Shown piece by piece: positions 28,179 through 37,536 of a stretch of DNA of 64,000 nt. Source of the DNA: Bdellovibrionales bacterium. Its GTDB lineage: Bacteria; Bdellovibrionota; Bdellovibrionia; Bdellovibrionales; UBA1609. A program made the position numbers and the translations under genes. The notes under the pieces were generated by a model that had not been told where the DNA came from, did no database searches, and was given only the letters and a program-made list of their open reading frames with translations. How positions within the stretch are numbered: position 1 is the stretch's first letter; each line of letters starts with the position of its first letter. The stretch covers positions 1 through 64,000 of the forward strand of contig JAHDIR010000003.1 in NCBI GenBank assembly GCA_020630675.1, in the 5' to 3' direction.

Positions 28179-28562
28179 ATGAGTGCCAAGCTAAAAGTTT
28201 ACTACGATGGAGCCTGCCACCTGTGTTCCCGAGAAATTGATGTGTACCGAAAAAAAGACTCGAGTCACAAATTAGAACTCATTGATATTTCTCTCGATAG
28301 CTTTAATGCCCAAAAAGAGGGGCTCGACCCTGAAGAAGTAAACAAAGCTTTTCATACCAAAACACCCGACGGAAAAGTCTTAAGTGGAGTGGACGCCTTT
28401 CTTGCTATTTGGGAGGAAATCAAAATTTTTCCAGCTCTATCAGCTCTTGCCAAAAATAAATTTTCACGGAAGTTTATGGACCTTGGTTATATCACATTTG
28501 CAAAAATTCGCCCACTACTTCCAAAACGTAAAAATTGTGATGCTGGAAACTGTAATATTTAA
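28179..28562 (+). CDS. DCC-family (DUF393) thiol-disulfide oxidoreductase-like protein
   Basis: 'LKVYYDGACHLCSREIDVYRKKD', 'TPDGKVLSGVDAFLAIWEEI'; AGGAGG before ATG at 28179. Confidence 0.88.
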   Translation: MSAKLKVYYDGACHLCSREIDVYRKKDSSHKLELIDISLDSFNAQKEGLDPEEVNKAFHTKTPDGKVLSGVDAFLAIWEEIKIFPALSALAKNKFSRKFMDLGYITFAKIRPLLPKRKNCDAGNCNI

Positions 28563-28996
28563 TGATCACTTTTCTTATTTTCATTCATATCACCTGTTGT
28601 TTCTTAATGACTGGAGTCATTTGGTGCATACAACTGGTTCACTACCCTAGTTTTCACTGGATCAACCCTCGTAAATTTACTTCTTTTGTTCAATTTCATG
28701 GTCAGCGTATTTCCATAATTGTTATGCCTTTAATGATTCTTGAGCTTTTTACCGCTGGCCTTTTTTTATTTACAATTAAAAGTATTCCCTATGTTTACTT
28801 AGGTTTGAACTTAACAAGTGTATTACTTATTTGGCTATCGACTTTTTTTCTAAGTGTGCCTTGCCACCATAGGCTAGGCCAAGCTTACGACAAAGCGACC
28901 ATTGATCGGCTTATACAAACCAATTGGCCCCGAACAATTATTTGGACGTTACGGAGCTTTGCTATTATTGGCTATATTTGTAAAATTGGCTTCTAA
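28562..28996 (+). CDS. Four-TM integral membrane protein, unknown
   Basis: TAATG overlap with upstream gene; hydrophobic helices; 3' end overlaps the convergent 28949 gene. Confidence 0.65.
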   Translation: MITFLIFIHITCCFLMTGVIWCIQLVHYPSFHWINPRKFTSFVQFHGQRISIIVMPLMILELFTAGLFLFTIKSIPYVYLGLNLTSVLLIWLSTFFLSVPCHHRLGQAYDKATIDRLIQTNWPRTIIWTLRSFAIIGYICKIGF

Positions 28997-29791
28997 AGCC
29001 TGTGATGATTTAAAAGGCAAAGAAAGCAGTGACCATAGCTTTTGTTGATTTTTATCTCGGTAGTAAACCTGCCCAATCAAAGATTGAGGCTTTGAAAATT
29101 GTGAAAGGTAAGTTGAAAACAAACGGTCCCAAAGAGATAAATTAAAGCCAAAGTTCTTATCTGACTCTTCTTGCTTTACTGAGTGATGAATTATATGCAT
29201 TTGAGGCGTTACAAGCACCCAGCGCAATAAGCGCTCAATTCTTGCAGGAATATGCAGGTTAGAGTGGTTAAACATCGCCATTAAACTTAAAGTGACTTCA
29301 AAAATAACGACGGCTTCGGCTGGAACTCCCAAAATAAAAAAACAAACGAGCTTATAAAAAATCGAAACTAAAATTTCTATGGGGTGAAACCGCAGTGAGC
29401 TGGTAACATCAAGGTCAATGTCGGTATGATGCACCCTATGCACTCGCCAAAGCCATTGCACTTTATGAAATAAAATATGCTGAAAATAAATAAGAAAATC
29501 TAAAGCCAACAAAGCGATTATAACTTTTAAGATCAATGAAAAGTTAAATAGATTTAAAATACCAAAACTACGCTCAGTGATAACGTCAGCATAGAAGGCT
29601 AAGCCCGAGGGAACTAGCACTCGAATTAACAAGTTTGCAATAATAATTAAGCCAAAGTTAGCTGGCCAACGCGATTTACGAGACAACTGACGACTTCTAA
29701 AAGAAGCTAAAAACTCAAGCCCTGCAAACAAGAAAAGAGCTGTCAAAAAAAATATTAATCGAATCACGCTATCAGGCACAAAAGATTCCAA
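28949..29791 (-). CDS. Sterol desaturase / fatty acid hydroxylase family protein
   Basis: His motifs 'HILFH', 'HRVHHTD', 'HIIHHS'. Confidence 0.88.
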   Translation of the reverse strand: MESFVPDSVIRLIFFLTALFLFAGLEFLASFRSRQLSRKSRWPANFGLIIIANLLIRVLVPSGLAFYADVITERSFGILNLFNFSLILKVIIALLALDFLIYFQHILFHKVQWLWRVHRVHHTDIDLDVTSSLRFHPIEILVSIFYKLVCFFILGVPAEAVVIFEVTLSLMAMFNHSNLHIPARIERLLRWVLVTPQMHIIHHSVKQEESDKNFGFNLSLWDRLFSTYLSQFSKPQSLIGQVYYRDKNQQKLWSLLSLPFKSSQALEANFTNIANNSKAP

Positions 29792-29797
29792 AAAAAC

Positions 29798-31135
29798 TTA
29801 AAATTGATATCCAACAAAAGCCCCTAGGTGATTTATCAATACCAATTGCTCACCTGTGACTTTATTTACACCAGAAAATAAAGAGTAGTCAAAACTTTGA
29901 AAACTTGATCCCCAAAAAACCCCAGCTTGTAAACCTGAAGAAAAACTGTAATTCAATAGAGCTTGAGCATCAAAAAATAAACTACTATCTAACGTAAAAT
30001 TATTTGAATCTTCATCAACAGTAAATGGATGAACATAACTCATATTTAACTCAGCTCGCCATTTTTCATTAATAAAAGTTCTGTAACCAACCCCTAAGCG
30101 TCCTAAAAGTGCTTGGTTAGAAAAGTTCCTTAAGTTGGGAGAAGCCAATTGAGCTTCTATGATTGGTGAAGCCGAGTGCTGAATACCCCAACGCAAATGC
30201 CACTGATTTCTTTTCTTAGTATTCCAATGTGTTCCAAGAGTATAAACGCCCTCTAAAGAGGCCTTATGTAAAGTATAATTTTTGTCTTGAATATTTTCAT
30301 CACTTTCAAATTCACTCTCCCCATAACTGCCGTTTAAAACAAGACCTAGCTTAGAAGATATAAAGCCTCCCATTTGAAAAAAATAGGACGGTCCTGAAAA
30401 AGCACTGTGCTTCACTTCAGAACTATTAAAAATTTCCTGAGTATAACCCATATGAGTGACAGAAAGCCCTCCCCGAACCCAAAAAGAGTCCCAGAGAAGC
30501 CTTTCAAACGGAGATCTTTGTAAAGACTCTTTGGCTTCACCCGAAGGCTCGCCAGTTTTCTCATCGGATGTCAACGGTACTAATTCAGGCTCATCAACAG
30601 GGTCTGGTGTGCTTAACTCAGAAGACATATCCTCTTTTGCGTACAAACAAACCATATTATTTTCTTGTTCACTAAAGGGAGGCTCGACTTCAAAACGCTG
30701 GGGTGAGACTCCTGGGGCCTGAATAAAAAGCCTATTTCTTAATGAATAGTTGGTCAGTAACTGTTCGTCTTTTAAAGCTACAACTCGCCAAAAATAACGA
30801 GCATTAGGGTAAATCATTACATCAAGAGCATTCACCGGCACTTTAAAATAGCGACGCCCACAACCATACACTCGAATAATTTCGACCTCATAATGGCTAG
30901 CTCCATCTATGGGGCTCCAAACCAACTTTAAGGGGTAAGTCACTCTCTCTTCGCTACTTTCAAAATTTTCATTGTTTAAGTTTTTAGGGGGAGAGAAAAA
31001 ATTATCAGAAGAAGATACCACAGATGAAGGGCTTCTTAAGCTATGATCTTGTACACCTCGAGAGGCTTGAGCGAAGGAGAAAATCAGAAGGCTTATTACA
31101 ATTAAAATTATTTTAAATAAATTTGTTTTCATCAT
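29798..31135 (-). CDS. Exported FN3-like/outer-membrane beta-barrel protein, unknown
   Basis: Signal peptide, 'LVWSPIDGASHYEVEIIRV', C-terminal amphipathic strands ending F. Confidence 0.6.
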   Translation of the reverse strand: MMKTNLFKIILIVISLLIFSFAQASRGVQDHSLRSPSSVVSSSDNFFSPPKNLNNENFESSEERVTYPLKLVWSPIDGASHYEVEIIRVYGCGRRYFKVPVNALDVMIYPNARYFWRVVALKDEQLLTNYSLRNRLFIQAPGVSPQRFEVEPPFSEQENNMVCLYAKEDMSSELSTPDPVDEPELVPLTSDEKTGEPSGEAKESLQRSPFERLLWDSFWVRGGLSVTHMGYTQEIFNSSEVKHSAFSGPSYFFQMGGFISSKLGLVLNGSYGESEFESDENIQDKNYTLHKASLEGVYTLGTHWNTKKRNQWHLRWGIQHSASPIIEAQLASPNLRNFSNQALLGRLGVGYRTFINEKWRAELNMSYVHPFTVDEDSNNFTLDSSLFFDAQALLNYSFSSGLQAGVFWGSSFQSFDYSLFSGVNKVTGEQLVLINHLGAFVGYQF

Positions 31136-31436
31136 TTATTGCCTATACCTTTTAAATAACTATAGTTTATATTTATCATATCGAACAAATAAGTATTCGG
31201 TAAGACAGGCAAGGACCTTGGTAGAGGTCTGCCAAAAACCTTGAGTTCTGAGATGCAAAATAAAACTGTAAAATGGGCAACGAAGGCTTATTTTACCTGG
31301 CAAGCCATGACAACCGGCTTCAATTTTATGTTTTATCCTTATTTTTAAGCAAATTTGAGCAATAGTTAAAAAAAATTCTTGCTGTGCCGGCTGCGAGCTG
31401 TGACCATGTTTTTTTACTTTTTCAAGAAGGCTTTGT

Positions 31437-32048
31437 ATGACTCATCATCGATTGAAAAACACCACCTATGGCGTGATTGAAACAATATGCGGCTGCATGT
31501 ATAGCGGCAAAACAGAAGAGCTTATTCGTCAAATTAAGCGTTGTGAATTTGCTAAACAAAAGTACCAAGTTTTTAAACCGCAAATTGATAAAAGGTATTC
31601 AGAAACTGAAGTGAGCTCACATAACCAAGATCGTATTCCCTCTATTGTTATTAACGAACCCAACGAAGTTTATCAGCACTTAAAACATAACACTCGGGTG
31701 GTTGGAATTGATGAAGCTCAATTTTTTGAAAAAGGAATTGTTGATGTCATCACAAAACTTGCAAACCATGGGCGCCGAGTTTTAGTGGCTGGTCTAGACA
31801 CTGATTGGCAAGGCTTACCCTTCGGCTCTATGCCAGAGATTCTTGCCGTCAGTGACATCATTCACAAACAATATGCCGTCTGTATGGTTTGTGGCGATGC
31901 GGCCACTCGCACTCAACGTCTTGTTAATAGCCAAGAGGATATACTCGTTGGGTCTTTTAATATTTATGAGGCCCGTTGCAGGGAGCACTTTGACCCTCAA
32001 CTTAGCCTTCGACGTAAGTTCGAAGACCAACAAGAACTCAATTTATAA
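31437..32048 (+). CDS. tdk: Thymidine kinase
   Basis: 'CGCMYSGKTEELIRQI', 'VVGIDEAQFF', 'VLVAGLDTDWQGLPFG'. Confidence 0.95.
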   Translation: MTHHRLKNTTYGVIETICGCMYSGKTEELIRQIKRCEFAKQKYQVFKPQIDKRYSETEVSSHNQDRIPSIVINEPNEVYQHLKHNTRVVGIDEAQFFEKGIVDVITKLANHGRRVLVAGLDTDWQGLPFGSMPEILAVSDIIHKQYAVCMVCGDAATRTQRLVNSQEDILVGSFNIYEARCREHFDPQLSLRRKFEDQQELNL

Positions 32049-34823
32049 AAGTTCATCTTGTAAAGTAATATCGACCTGATTGAGGTCGCAAGATGTAATG
32101 GCATCATTTGAGCGAATAAAGGCTTTAAACCTAAACTCCCCTGTCCCGCCTCCCCAAGTTGGGAAAAAGGTTCCTATGTTGGCTTGAACCACAGAGGCAC
32201 TATTGTAATGAGGAGCTGGTGGCCCAGGAGGATCTTGTGTGGCTACAACCCAACCTCCATTATAATAATACCAAGTCACACCATCATCATTGGAAAGTCG
32301 GTAGTTGTACTCACAATTAGGAGCCGATCCCACCTCATCAAAATTTATAATTCCAATGGGCCCATCATAGCTAAAGGCTAGAGTGTTTTCTATTTCAGCT
32401 GTTCCAGCATAGAGATTTCCAGAGCCCACTTGCAGAGAGTGAAGCTCAGGAACGCAAGTTTGCCCCGCACAACTTAAATTTTTATCTGAAGACTCCATTA
32501 AAACTCGAAATTGAAAATATTGATTACTAATTAAAGACAAACCTGAAACAGAAAAATCTGTAAAATCTAAACTTGGACTTTCCCTTTGTACTAGACCCAC
32601 CCCTTGAGCCGATGCACTAATGGTGTCGTTATTGACAAGCTCACTAAAACTAGTCACACCACTTCCTGTAGGACCTAACCAAACAGCCTTATTGGCATCT
32701 GAAAAATCGATATTATTAGCAATGGTGTCGTTATCACAATCGTTTGGATCAACTCCTGCTAATGTATGGCACTGACAACCAATATCAGCACAAGTTTTCA
32801 CCTGAATTTTCACTCGATTTGCTGCTCGCTTATAAAGCTGTAATATTTGAGTTGGGTGCAATGACTTTCTCCAAACAGCCAATTCATCAATTGCTCCTGA
32901 AAAAGAATTGGACGCCACATCATTTACTCTTAAACGATAAGAGGCGGCATAAGTACCTGCAGCTGTATTGATAGCCGTATCGTTACTCACTCCATCGACG
33001 TATAGCTCTAAATTTCCCAAGTTATCTTGTCGAAATAAAATATGATGAAATTCTCCGTCATTTAAAGGCTGAGTTGATGTCACCGTTGGGGTGTTGACTC
33101 CATCTGACTGAGTTACAAATATTTTACCAGCGTCAGCAACTAAGGCGGTTTGATTGTGTACACCTATCGTGGTTGAAAGAGAAATACCATCGCCATCTAA
33201 TATTATAGTGTTCGTCGTTCCCGTTGTGACCAACTGATCCTTATCAAGCTTGACCCATAAAGAGATCGTTTTGTTGCCAACAAAAGTAGGACTGGCAGCA
33301 AAAGTATTCACTTCAATGCGTGCTCCTGTGCCAGCAAAACGACGAGCCTCATAATGAACACCAGGCTCTGAGCTTATAGTCCCGCCCACAGCAGTGCCGT
33401 GATTAGGAGAAGGAGGGGCCCCGACAGCACCGCCTCCAGAGTGATCAATCACTTCACTGGCCACCCCAGTATAGTCTCCACTACCATTAAACTTAAAATA
33501 TAAAATAAGGTTACTTAGTAAATTATTTCCTGACAACACCCCACTGTTGCCAACCAACTTTGGATAAATTGGGTTTAAAGAGTCTCCGGTGCTTTCACTA
33601 TCTGCTAGTCCGTTATTATCGATATCAGAACTCAGCTCCTTCATAAAAGGAAGACTGGTTATCCACGCCAAGGACGGCCAAACAATACTAGCCCCGGCAT
33701 CAAAAACACTCGAAGTATAAACACCTGAATAACTTTGTTTTTGTAAGTGATAAATGTCACTAACTTCTGCTTCTGACAAAGCCACTTTCCAAATGGCAAC
33801 ATCATCTAAATTTCCACCCATCTCAGAAGTTAAAGCACTACAACCCACTCCGTCAGCTCGTGCTCCTAAATAAATAGGTTCTGTACCATTAAATATAACT
33901 CCTGTTGAAGCCTGAGAGCTATCTAACTGACCATTAATAAATACCTTTGACGTTGCCCCGTCATAAGTCGCCATCAAATGAAACCACTCACCTTCTCTTA
34001 AAAGTTGGTTGGTGGTAACAATAGGAGTGAAAGACGTACCGTCCGTGGAGTATGTAAATGTAACCTGATCTGTTGCAATTTTTGAAAGTGCAAAAGATGC
34101 ATTTTCCCAAGAAGTTCCGTTAAAGCAGGCTTTTGAAAGAACTCTTTGTAGCCCAGCAATATCATCAAAGCGAACCCAGGCCGATAAAGTTAAACCTGAA
34201 GATAGATCGACATCTAAACTATCGTCATCAGCAATAGTAACGGCATCTCCAGCCTTATCAAAAACAACACTCTGTGAGCCGGCTTTGTAAATAATAGAAT
34301 CCAATGCGCTATCGCCTAAAGCAGCCCCATTATTGCCCTCAAGCGATGAGTCACTAAAGCCTCCCTCAAATGACCAGTAGCCCACTAGTTCTGTAAATTG
34401 AGGAGTTGTTAATGCGTTTAAATTATTTGTTGGTGTTCCTAGCCCATCTACGTCTAACTGTAAATACCCTAAGGGACTAGAGGCTACAAACTCAGTACCA
34501 GCATAAGACCCATTATTGAAACTTGATAAATCATTAGTGACATAATTAATAGTTTTTAGCTTTACCACACCATTATCTATTTCGAGAAAATCACTATTAA
34601 AACCGTATTCAGAGGGAATATCAAAATTCCATATTTTGCGATCACCGTTACTAGGCAAAGTGATTTCTCCACGATTAGAAGGTTCAAACCCTCCCCCACA
34701 CGATGACACCGCAATAGTAAAAAGAGATATCAAAAAAATTTTATTAAAAATACTAATTAACATTCCTTTCCATAATCGTTGGTTCTTACATAATAGAAGA
34801 TTTTCGAAGCCAGACCTATACAA
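32043..34823 (-). CDS. Large LamG-domain lipoprotein
   Basis: Lipobox 'TIAVSSCGGG'; two LamG-like segments ('LVGYWSFEGGFSDSSLEGNNGA', 'LILYFKFNGSGDY'); true start may be ATG at 34763. Confidence 0.8.
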   Translation of the reverse strand: MYRSGFENLLLCKNQRLWKGMLISIFNKIFLISLFTIAVSSCGGGFEPSNRGEITLPSNGDRKIWNFDIPSEYGFNSDFLEIDNGVVKLKTINYVTNDLSSFNNGSYAGTEFVASSPLGYLQLDVDGLGTPTNNLNALTTPQFTELVGYWSFEGGFSDSSLEGNNGAALGDSALDSIIYKAGSQSVVFDKAGDAVTIADDDSLDVDLSSGLTLSAWVRFDDIAGLQRVLSKACFNGTSWENASFALSKIATDQVTFTYSTDGTSFTPIVTTNQLLREGEWFHLMATYDGATSKVFINGQLDSSQASTGVIFNGTEPIYLGARADGVGCSALTSEMGGNLDDVAIWKVALSEAEVSDIYHLQKQSYSGVYTSSVFDAGASIVWPSLAWITSLPFMKELSSDIDNNGLADSESTGDSLNPIYPKLVGNSGVLSGNNLLSNLILYFKFNGSGDYTGVASEVIDHSGGGAVGAPPSPNHGTAVGGTISSEPGVHYEARRFAGTGARIEVNTFAASPTFVGNKTISLWVKLDKDQLVTTGTTNTIILDGDGISLSTTIGVHNQTALVADAGKIFVTQSDGVNTPTVTSTQPLNDGEFHHILFRQDNLGNLELYVDGVSNDTAINTAAGTYAASYRLRVNDVASNSFSGAIDELAVWRKSLHPTQILQLYKRAANRVKIQVKTCADIGCQCHTLAGVDPNDCDNDTIANNIDFSDANKAVWLGPTGSGVTSFSELVNNDTISASAQGVGLVQRESPSLDFTDFSVSGLSLISNQYFQFRVLMESSDKNLSCAGQTCVPELHSLQVGSGNLYAGTAEIENTLAFSYDGPIGIINFDEVGSAPNCEYNYRLSNDDGVTWYYYNGGWVVATQDPPGPPAPHYNSASVVQANIGTFFPTWGGGTGEFRFKAFIRSNDAITSCDLNQVDITLQDELL

Positions 34824-35025
34824 TTGGGCAAAACTTATATGAAAGGCTGTCTTTATGAGTATAGTTTTTGAATATACTAAACCTTGGTTTGGTCATAATA
34901 AAAAAAGTATCTGGACAATCCTCGAGGATAGAATAAAATGTTTAAACATCTGACTTTAAGGGAGCTTAACTATTTTACAGCCTATATTTATTTTAGTTCT
35001 TATTTTTCAATCTGCCACTACTGCT

Positions 35026-35355
35026 TTGGCTAGTAAAATAACTCTTAAAAATTCTGAAGTAAAAAAAGTGGTTCTAAAAAATAGAGAAGACCTTAACTCT
35101 TGTTATCAAGACTATGTTTCAAGGGGCTTTAATGCACAAGGCCGAGTGATTTTTAAATGGAATATTCACCCTAGCGGAAAAGTAAGTCATATAAAACCCG
35201 TGCGCTCTATAGACTCTCACTTAGATCGTTGCTTGGTAAAAAAAATACGTCAATGGAATTTTCCAAAAACAGGTAACGATCAAATTGCAGAAGTTCGCTT
35301 CCCTTTTGTTTTTAAGAATCAAATTAAAAGAAAAAAAGCTAAAGAGGCCCTTTAG
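35026..35355 (+). CDS. AgmX/TonB-C-like periplasmic protein
   Basis: 'CYQDYVSRGFNAQGRVIFKWNIHPSGKVSHIKPVRS...LDRCLVKKIRQWNFPK'; signal peptide lies upstream in frame (see findings). Confidence 0.65.
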   Translation: MASKITLKNSEVKKVVLKNREDLNSCYQDYVSRGFNAQGRVIFKWNIHPSGKVSHIKPVRSIDSHLDRCLVKKIRQWNFPKTGNDQIAEVRFPFVFKNQIKRKKAKEAL

Positions 35356-35368
35356 CTTTTAAAATTTT
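35334..35368. terminator. Bidirectional terminator overlapping a stop codon
   Basis: AAAAGCTAAAG-aggcc-CTTTAGCTTTT, perfect 11-bp stem; T-rich on both strands; TAG at 35353 lies inside the stem. Confidence 0.75.
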
Positions 35369-35384
35369 TAAATAAAAATGAATT

Positions 35385-37304
35385 TTAGCTTTTTTGTAAT
35401 TTTAGGCCGCGAGTCCACTCTCTAATTTGTTCATTCACAGCTTCTTGCAAATCTTTAAATTGAACACCATAGGATTTTTCTGACTGCTGCCACACAACAA
35501 GCCCGGCCACTTCTATTTCATCCTTACCACAAGGGCTTTGTATTTTCATTTTCACTTCGTGACCCTGCTCTAAAGCCTCAGACGATTCCATCTTAACTCC
35601 ACCGAGAGAAAGACTACTAATAGAGCCTTCCACCGTCTGGCCATTAACATTCACTGACACTTTAGAGTCAATTTCATAACGATCATGTTTTCGCCTTTGA
35701 ACTTGATAGCGATGTTGTCTTTTATTTTTTGACTTCATAAGCCCGGCAAGTAAAGCAGGGGCTGAAAAAACTAAAACGATAAAAAGAACAGACCATGGAA
35801 CACCTGGCTGATTCTGATTTTGCTTGTGTACGGGCTCGTCATATAAGTTTTTGACAACACCACAACCACCGCCTCCGGAAGATGACGATAAGCTTCTTTG
35901 ACCACCGTAAACATAAGCTGGCTGAGTGGTTTCTATCACTGCTGTTTTAGAAAAGTTAACAGCATCCGTTGCATTTAAACGGCTGTCTGTTAGCAATTTA
36001 CTTTGCAACTGAGACACATAATCCGCTTCACCAAAAAGTATCGTTTTAATTTGGTAAGGTAACATCGTCGGGGCTTCAATTAACATCATAGCTGCCGTTC
36101 CCGAAACTAAAGGAGTCGCCATACTCGTCCCAGAAGATGTTCCATAGCCACAACTGCCTGTGCAAGGAACTGTGCTTAAGATAAACACACCAGGACTTCC
36201 TAAGTCGACAGAAGCCTGTCCAAAGTTAGAAAAGGAAGCTAAAAAGTCAGTGTCCGTTGTCGCAGCCACTGACATTACGTGAGGAACATCATAACTAGCA
36301 GGATACATCGGAACGCTGTCATTATTTGAACCTGCATTTCCCGAGGCCGCCGTAAAAACAACATTATTAGCATAACTGTAAGCTATTGCCTCAAGAAGAG
36401 ATTCACTGTAGCCAGCCCCTCCCCAAGAATTATTTATAACGTCGGCACCGTTATTAACAGCATAGTAGATAGCAGAAATAGCATCGGATGTTTTTCCAGC
36501 TCCCGTGTCGTCCAAAAACTTTAAAGGCATAATTTCCATGGCTGACTCTTCATAAGGAGCGCTAAAAATATCCATACCTGCGCTAAGAACAATGCCAGAC
36601 ACATGAGTTCCATGACCTTCATCGTCGTACATGCTGCCATTATTCACAACAAAGTTCCAACCGTTGACATCATCTATATAACCGTTGCCATCATCATCGA
36701 CTCCATTTCCAGCAATTTCTCCAGAGTTAGACCACAAGGCATTACTATCAACAAAAACATCGTGATTTATGTCAAGGCCGGTATCAATCACCGCAACAAT
36801 GGGTTTGCCCGAAGAAAATGCTGAAACTTTTTGATGAGTGTTATTTAAGGACGGTTGCCCTTGAGCTCTTACGGGGACACCCACTTGAGAGAGGGCGTTG
36901 GCATTGACATCATTTTTTTTATATTGAAAGACTTCACTTTTTGAAACAGGTTGAATACTGTTTCCTTCAATGGTGGCTTTATTCACAATATAGTTGGGCT
37001 CAACAAACTTTACATTTGGGTCCGACTGTAGTTCACTGATGGCATTCTCTACAGAATCTTGTTCATTTATTTTGTAATGATAAACCTTCATGCCGGTAAA
37101 GGCTTGCTTAAGCTGCATACCATTTTCTTCAGAAGCTTTGTTTAGAAAACCTTGCGCCGACTGTGCATCGACATGATTGTGCATCTTCACAATCACCTCT
37201 CCAGGCACATAATCCAAGGCCCATATATAGGGGGAGCACAAGAGCGAAACCACGTACAATAAAATAACTTTTCTGATCACAAACAAAACCTTTTTTAGAT
37301 ACAA
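35385..37304 (-). CDS. Subtilisin-like S8 protease with Gly/Cys linker, TM helix and cytoplasmic PilZ domain
   Basis: Triad motifs 'VIDTGLD', 'GHGTHVSG', 'GTSMATP'; linker 'SSSSGGGGCG'; TM 'WSVLFIVLVFSAPALLAGL'; PilZ 'RKHDRYEI...ISSLSLGG'. Confidence 0.88.
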   Translation of the reverse strand: MYLKKVLFVIRKVILLYVVSLLCSPYIWALDYVPGEVIVKMHNHVDAQSAQGFLNKASEENGMQLKQAFTGMKVYHYKINEQDSVENAISELQSDPNVKFVEPNYIVNKATIEGNSIQPVSKSEVFQYKKNDVNANALSQVGVPVRAQGQPSLNNTHQKVSAFSSGKPIVAVIDTGLDINHDVFVDSNALWSNSGEIAGNGVDDDGNGYIDDVNGWNFVVNNGSMYDDEGHGTHVSGIVLSAGMDIFSAPYEESAMEIMPLKFLDDTGAGKTSDAISAIYYAVNNGADVINNSWGGAGYSESLLEAIAYSYANNVVFTAASGNAGSNNDSVPMYPASYDVPHVMSVAATTDTDFLASFSNFGQASVDLGSPGVFILSTVPCTGSCGYGTSSGTSMATPLVSGTAAMMLIEAPTMLPYQIKTILFGEADYVSQLQSKLLTDSRLNATDAVNFSKTAVIETTQPAYVYGGQRSLSSSSGGGGCGVVKNLYDEPVHKQNQNQPGVPWSVLFIVLVFSAPALLAGLMKSKNKRQHRYQVQRRKHDRYEIDSKVSVNVNGQTVEGSISSLSLGGVKMESSEALEQGHEVKMKIQSPCGKDEIEVAGLVVWQQSEKSYGVQFKDLQEAVNEQIREWTRGLKLQKS

Positions 37305-37472
37305 GGTTTTATCGGACCTAGGTCTAAAAACTTAAGCCTAAAGTCGACAAACTTTTTATCAAAAATGGATCAAAAAAAGACAACCACTGACAAGGCGGGC
37401 TCATAGTGCTTTTAATTAATTATGAACAAATTTTAGAGAGCTATTGTCTCAAAAAAAAACAGGCCAAAGACC

Positions 37473-37502
37473 AAAAAAAAAAGCCTCTAAAAGTTAAGAG
37501 GC
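37473..37502 (-). terminator. Rho-independent terminator of the ppiD-like gene
   Basis: On minus strand GCCTCT-taactttt-AGAGGC followed by T-run. Confidence 0.8.
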
Positions 37503-37536
37503 CTTTGTAGTAGTGAGTATAGAATTAATAATAGAA

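Noticed and set aside
28384-28650. 88-aa ORF overlapping the DCC and membrane-protein genes
   Set aside because: Out-of-frame overlap with two better-supported genes.
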